Source of the DNA: JBEKHI01 sp050012355
Lineage (GTDB): Bacteria; Actinomycetota; Actinomycetes; Streptosporangiales; Streptosporangiaceae
Length of the DNA stretch: 13,707 nt
Assembly: GCA_050012355.1 (NCBI GenBank)
Contig: JBEKHI010000218.1
Coordinates: 1-13,707 of the forward strand
Direction: 5' to 3'
Shown: in pieces, positions 13,439 through 13,707 of the stretch
How the letters are laid out: every line of letters begins with the position of its first letter
Numbering within the stretch: position 1 is the stretch's first letter
Translations under genes and position numbers: made by a program
The notes under the pieces: generated by a model
The model's input: the letters and a program-made list of their open reading frames with translations, nothing else
What the model was told of the DNA's origin: nothing
Databases searched by the model: none

Positions 13439-13500
13439 GTTCCTGGTGGGTGCTGCGCTACCCATCAAAGAGCGCTGGTAGTGCGGCACCCACGAGGAAC
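13439..13500 (+). ncRNA. Long imperfect inverted repeat, probable structured RNA or element end
   Basis: Arms of 24 nt (13439-13462 and 13477-13500) enclose a 14-nt loop. In DNA, 21 of 24 positions are complementary. Two of the three mismatches become U-G and G-U pairs in plus-strand RNA, leaving a single G-G mismatch, whereas minus-strand RNA would have A-C mismatches. No T run follows, so it is not an intrinsic terminator. It could be a leader RNA structure, an RNA processing site, or a pair of facing insertion-sequence ends. No match to a known RNA family is recognised. Confidence 0.45.
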
Positions 13501-13666
13501 AGCGCGCGCGGGCGGTGGCTTCACCGTAATCATGAGAACCACCAATAACAGCAGCCGCACTCGCCCCGGACCGTCGGCGGCTTATGGTGACACGGGTCCC
13601 GACGCGCCGCTCGGCGACGGTGCCGTGATCGACGATGTGGGCGGCGTGAGGTATGCGGGAGGAGAC

Positions 13667-13707
13667 GTGAGGTCGAGGAAGTCCATGACCGTGGTGGCGT
13701 TGGCGTC
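13667..13707 (+). CDS. Start of an unidentified gene, probably with a signal peptide (cut by window edge)
   Basis: GTG at 13667-13669 follows GGGAGGA with 3 nt between, and opens VRSRKSMTVVALA up to the edge. A basic start followed by hydrophobic residues is the pattern of an export signal or first membrane span. Only 13 codons are visible, so the family cannot be assigned. The frame also extends back to ATG 13533, but without a Shine-Dalgarno. Confidence 0.4.
   Translation, partial: MRSRKSMTVVALA

Larger units (their letters stand above)
13243..13666. other. Intergenic region without a convincing gene
   Basis: About 424 bp in which I find no protein with recognisable family features on either strand and no tRNA or rRNA. 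It contains a near copy of the 10480-10529 repeat, a possible promoter and a long stem-loop, listed separately. An open frame from ATG 13533 runs into the right edge, but its first 44 codons look unlike a protein start; the better start is at 13667. Confidence 0.6.

Noticed and set aside
13431..13510. tRNA or intrinsic terminator at the stem-loop
   Set aside because: There is no cloverleaf, T-loop or CCA-type acceptor arrangement, and no T run follows the stem.

Overview
The window looks like chromosomal DNA of a high-G+C actinomycete. Codon third positions are strongly G/C, GTG starts are likely at several genes, one gene may be leaderless, and the gene families (CUT2 sugar-type ABC importer, NodD-like LysR regulators, ArsR/MFS pair, short-chain dehydrogenases) are typical of soil Actinobacteria. 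I cannot name a species from the sequence.

Left two thirds (1-8424, minus strand) is one tightly packed catabolic operon. In transcription order it encodes: a fumarylacetoacetate-hydrolase (FAH) family enzyme, a two-domain type I extradiol-dioxygenase-like VOC protein, a lipoprotein sugar-binding protein, a fused ABC ATPase-permease, a second permease, a small glyoxalase-like VOC protein, a HisD-family dehydrogenase closest in motifs to HpsN (sulfopropanediol 3-dehydrogenase), and the start of a short-chain dehydrogenase that runs off the left edge. Genes overlap or are 8-11 bp apart, with two ATGA stop/start overlaps, so translation is probably coupled. The set suggests import of a small polyhydroxy or ring compound through the ABC system, alcohol oxidation by the dehydrogenases, and ring cleavage and C-C hydrolysis by the dioxygenase and FAH enzymes. 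The actual substrate is not readable from sequence.

Centre (8425-10436): two LysR-type regulators, clearly paralogous (about two thirds identical by eye), are transcribed divergently from a 75-bp gap. The gap holds an 8-bp direct repeat at an 11-bp period. The left regulator lies directly upstream of the operon, and a GGAAA-N6-TTTCC dyad lies between it and the FAH gene.

Right third (10437-13242): a C-rich tract and a 19-bp direct repeat (31-bp period) sit between the converging ends of the second LysR gene and an ArsR-type repressor gene. The repressor is divergent from an MFS exporter, which is followed by a second, complete short-chain dehydrogenase. A one-mismatch, 15-bp copy of the repeat in inverted orientation occurs after that dehydrogenase, so the ArsR-MFS-SDR block is bracketed by inverted repeat copies.

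Right edge (13243-13707): about 420 bp without a convincing gene. It contains a very strong 24-bp stem-loop whose two wobble positions pair only in plus-strand RNA, and then the probable first codons of a new plus-strand gene with a good Shine-Dalgarno sequence.
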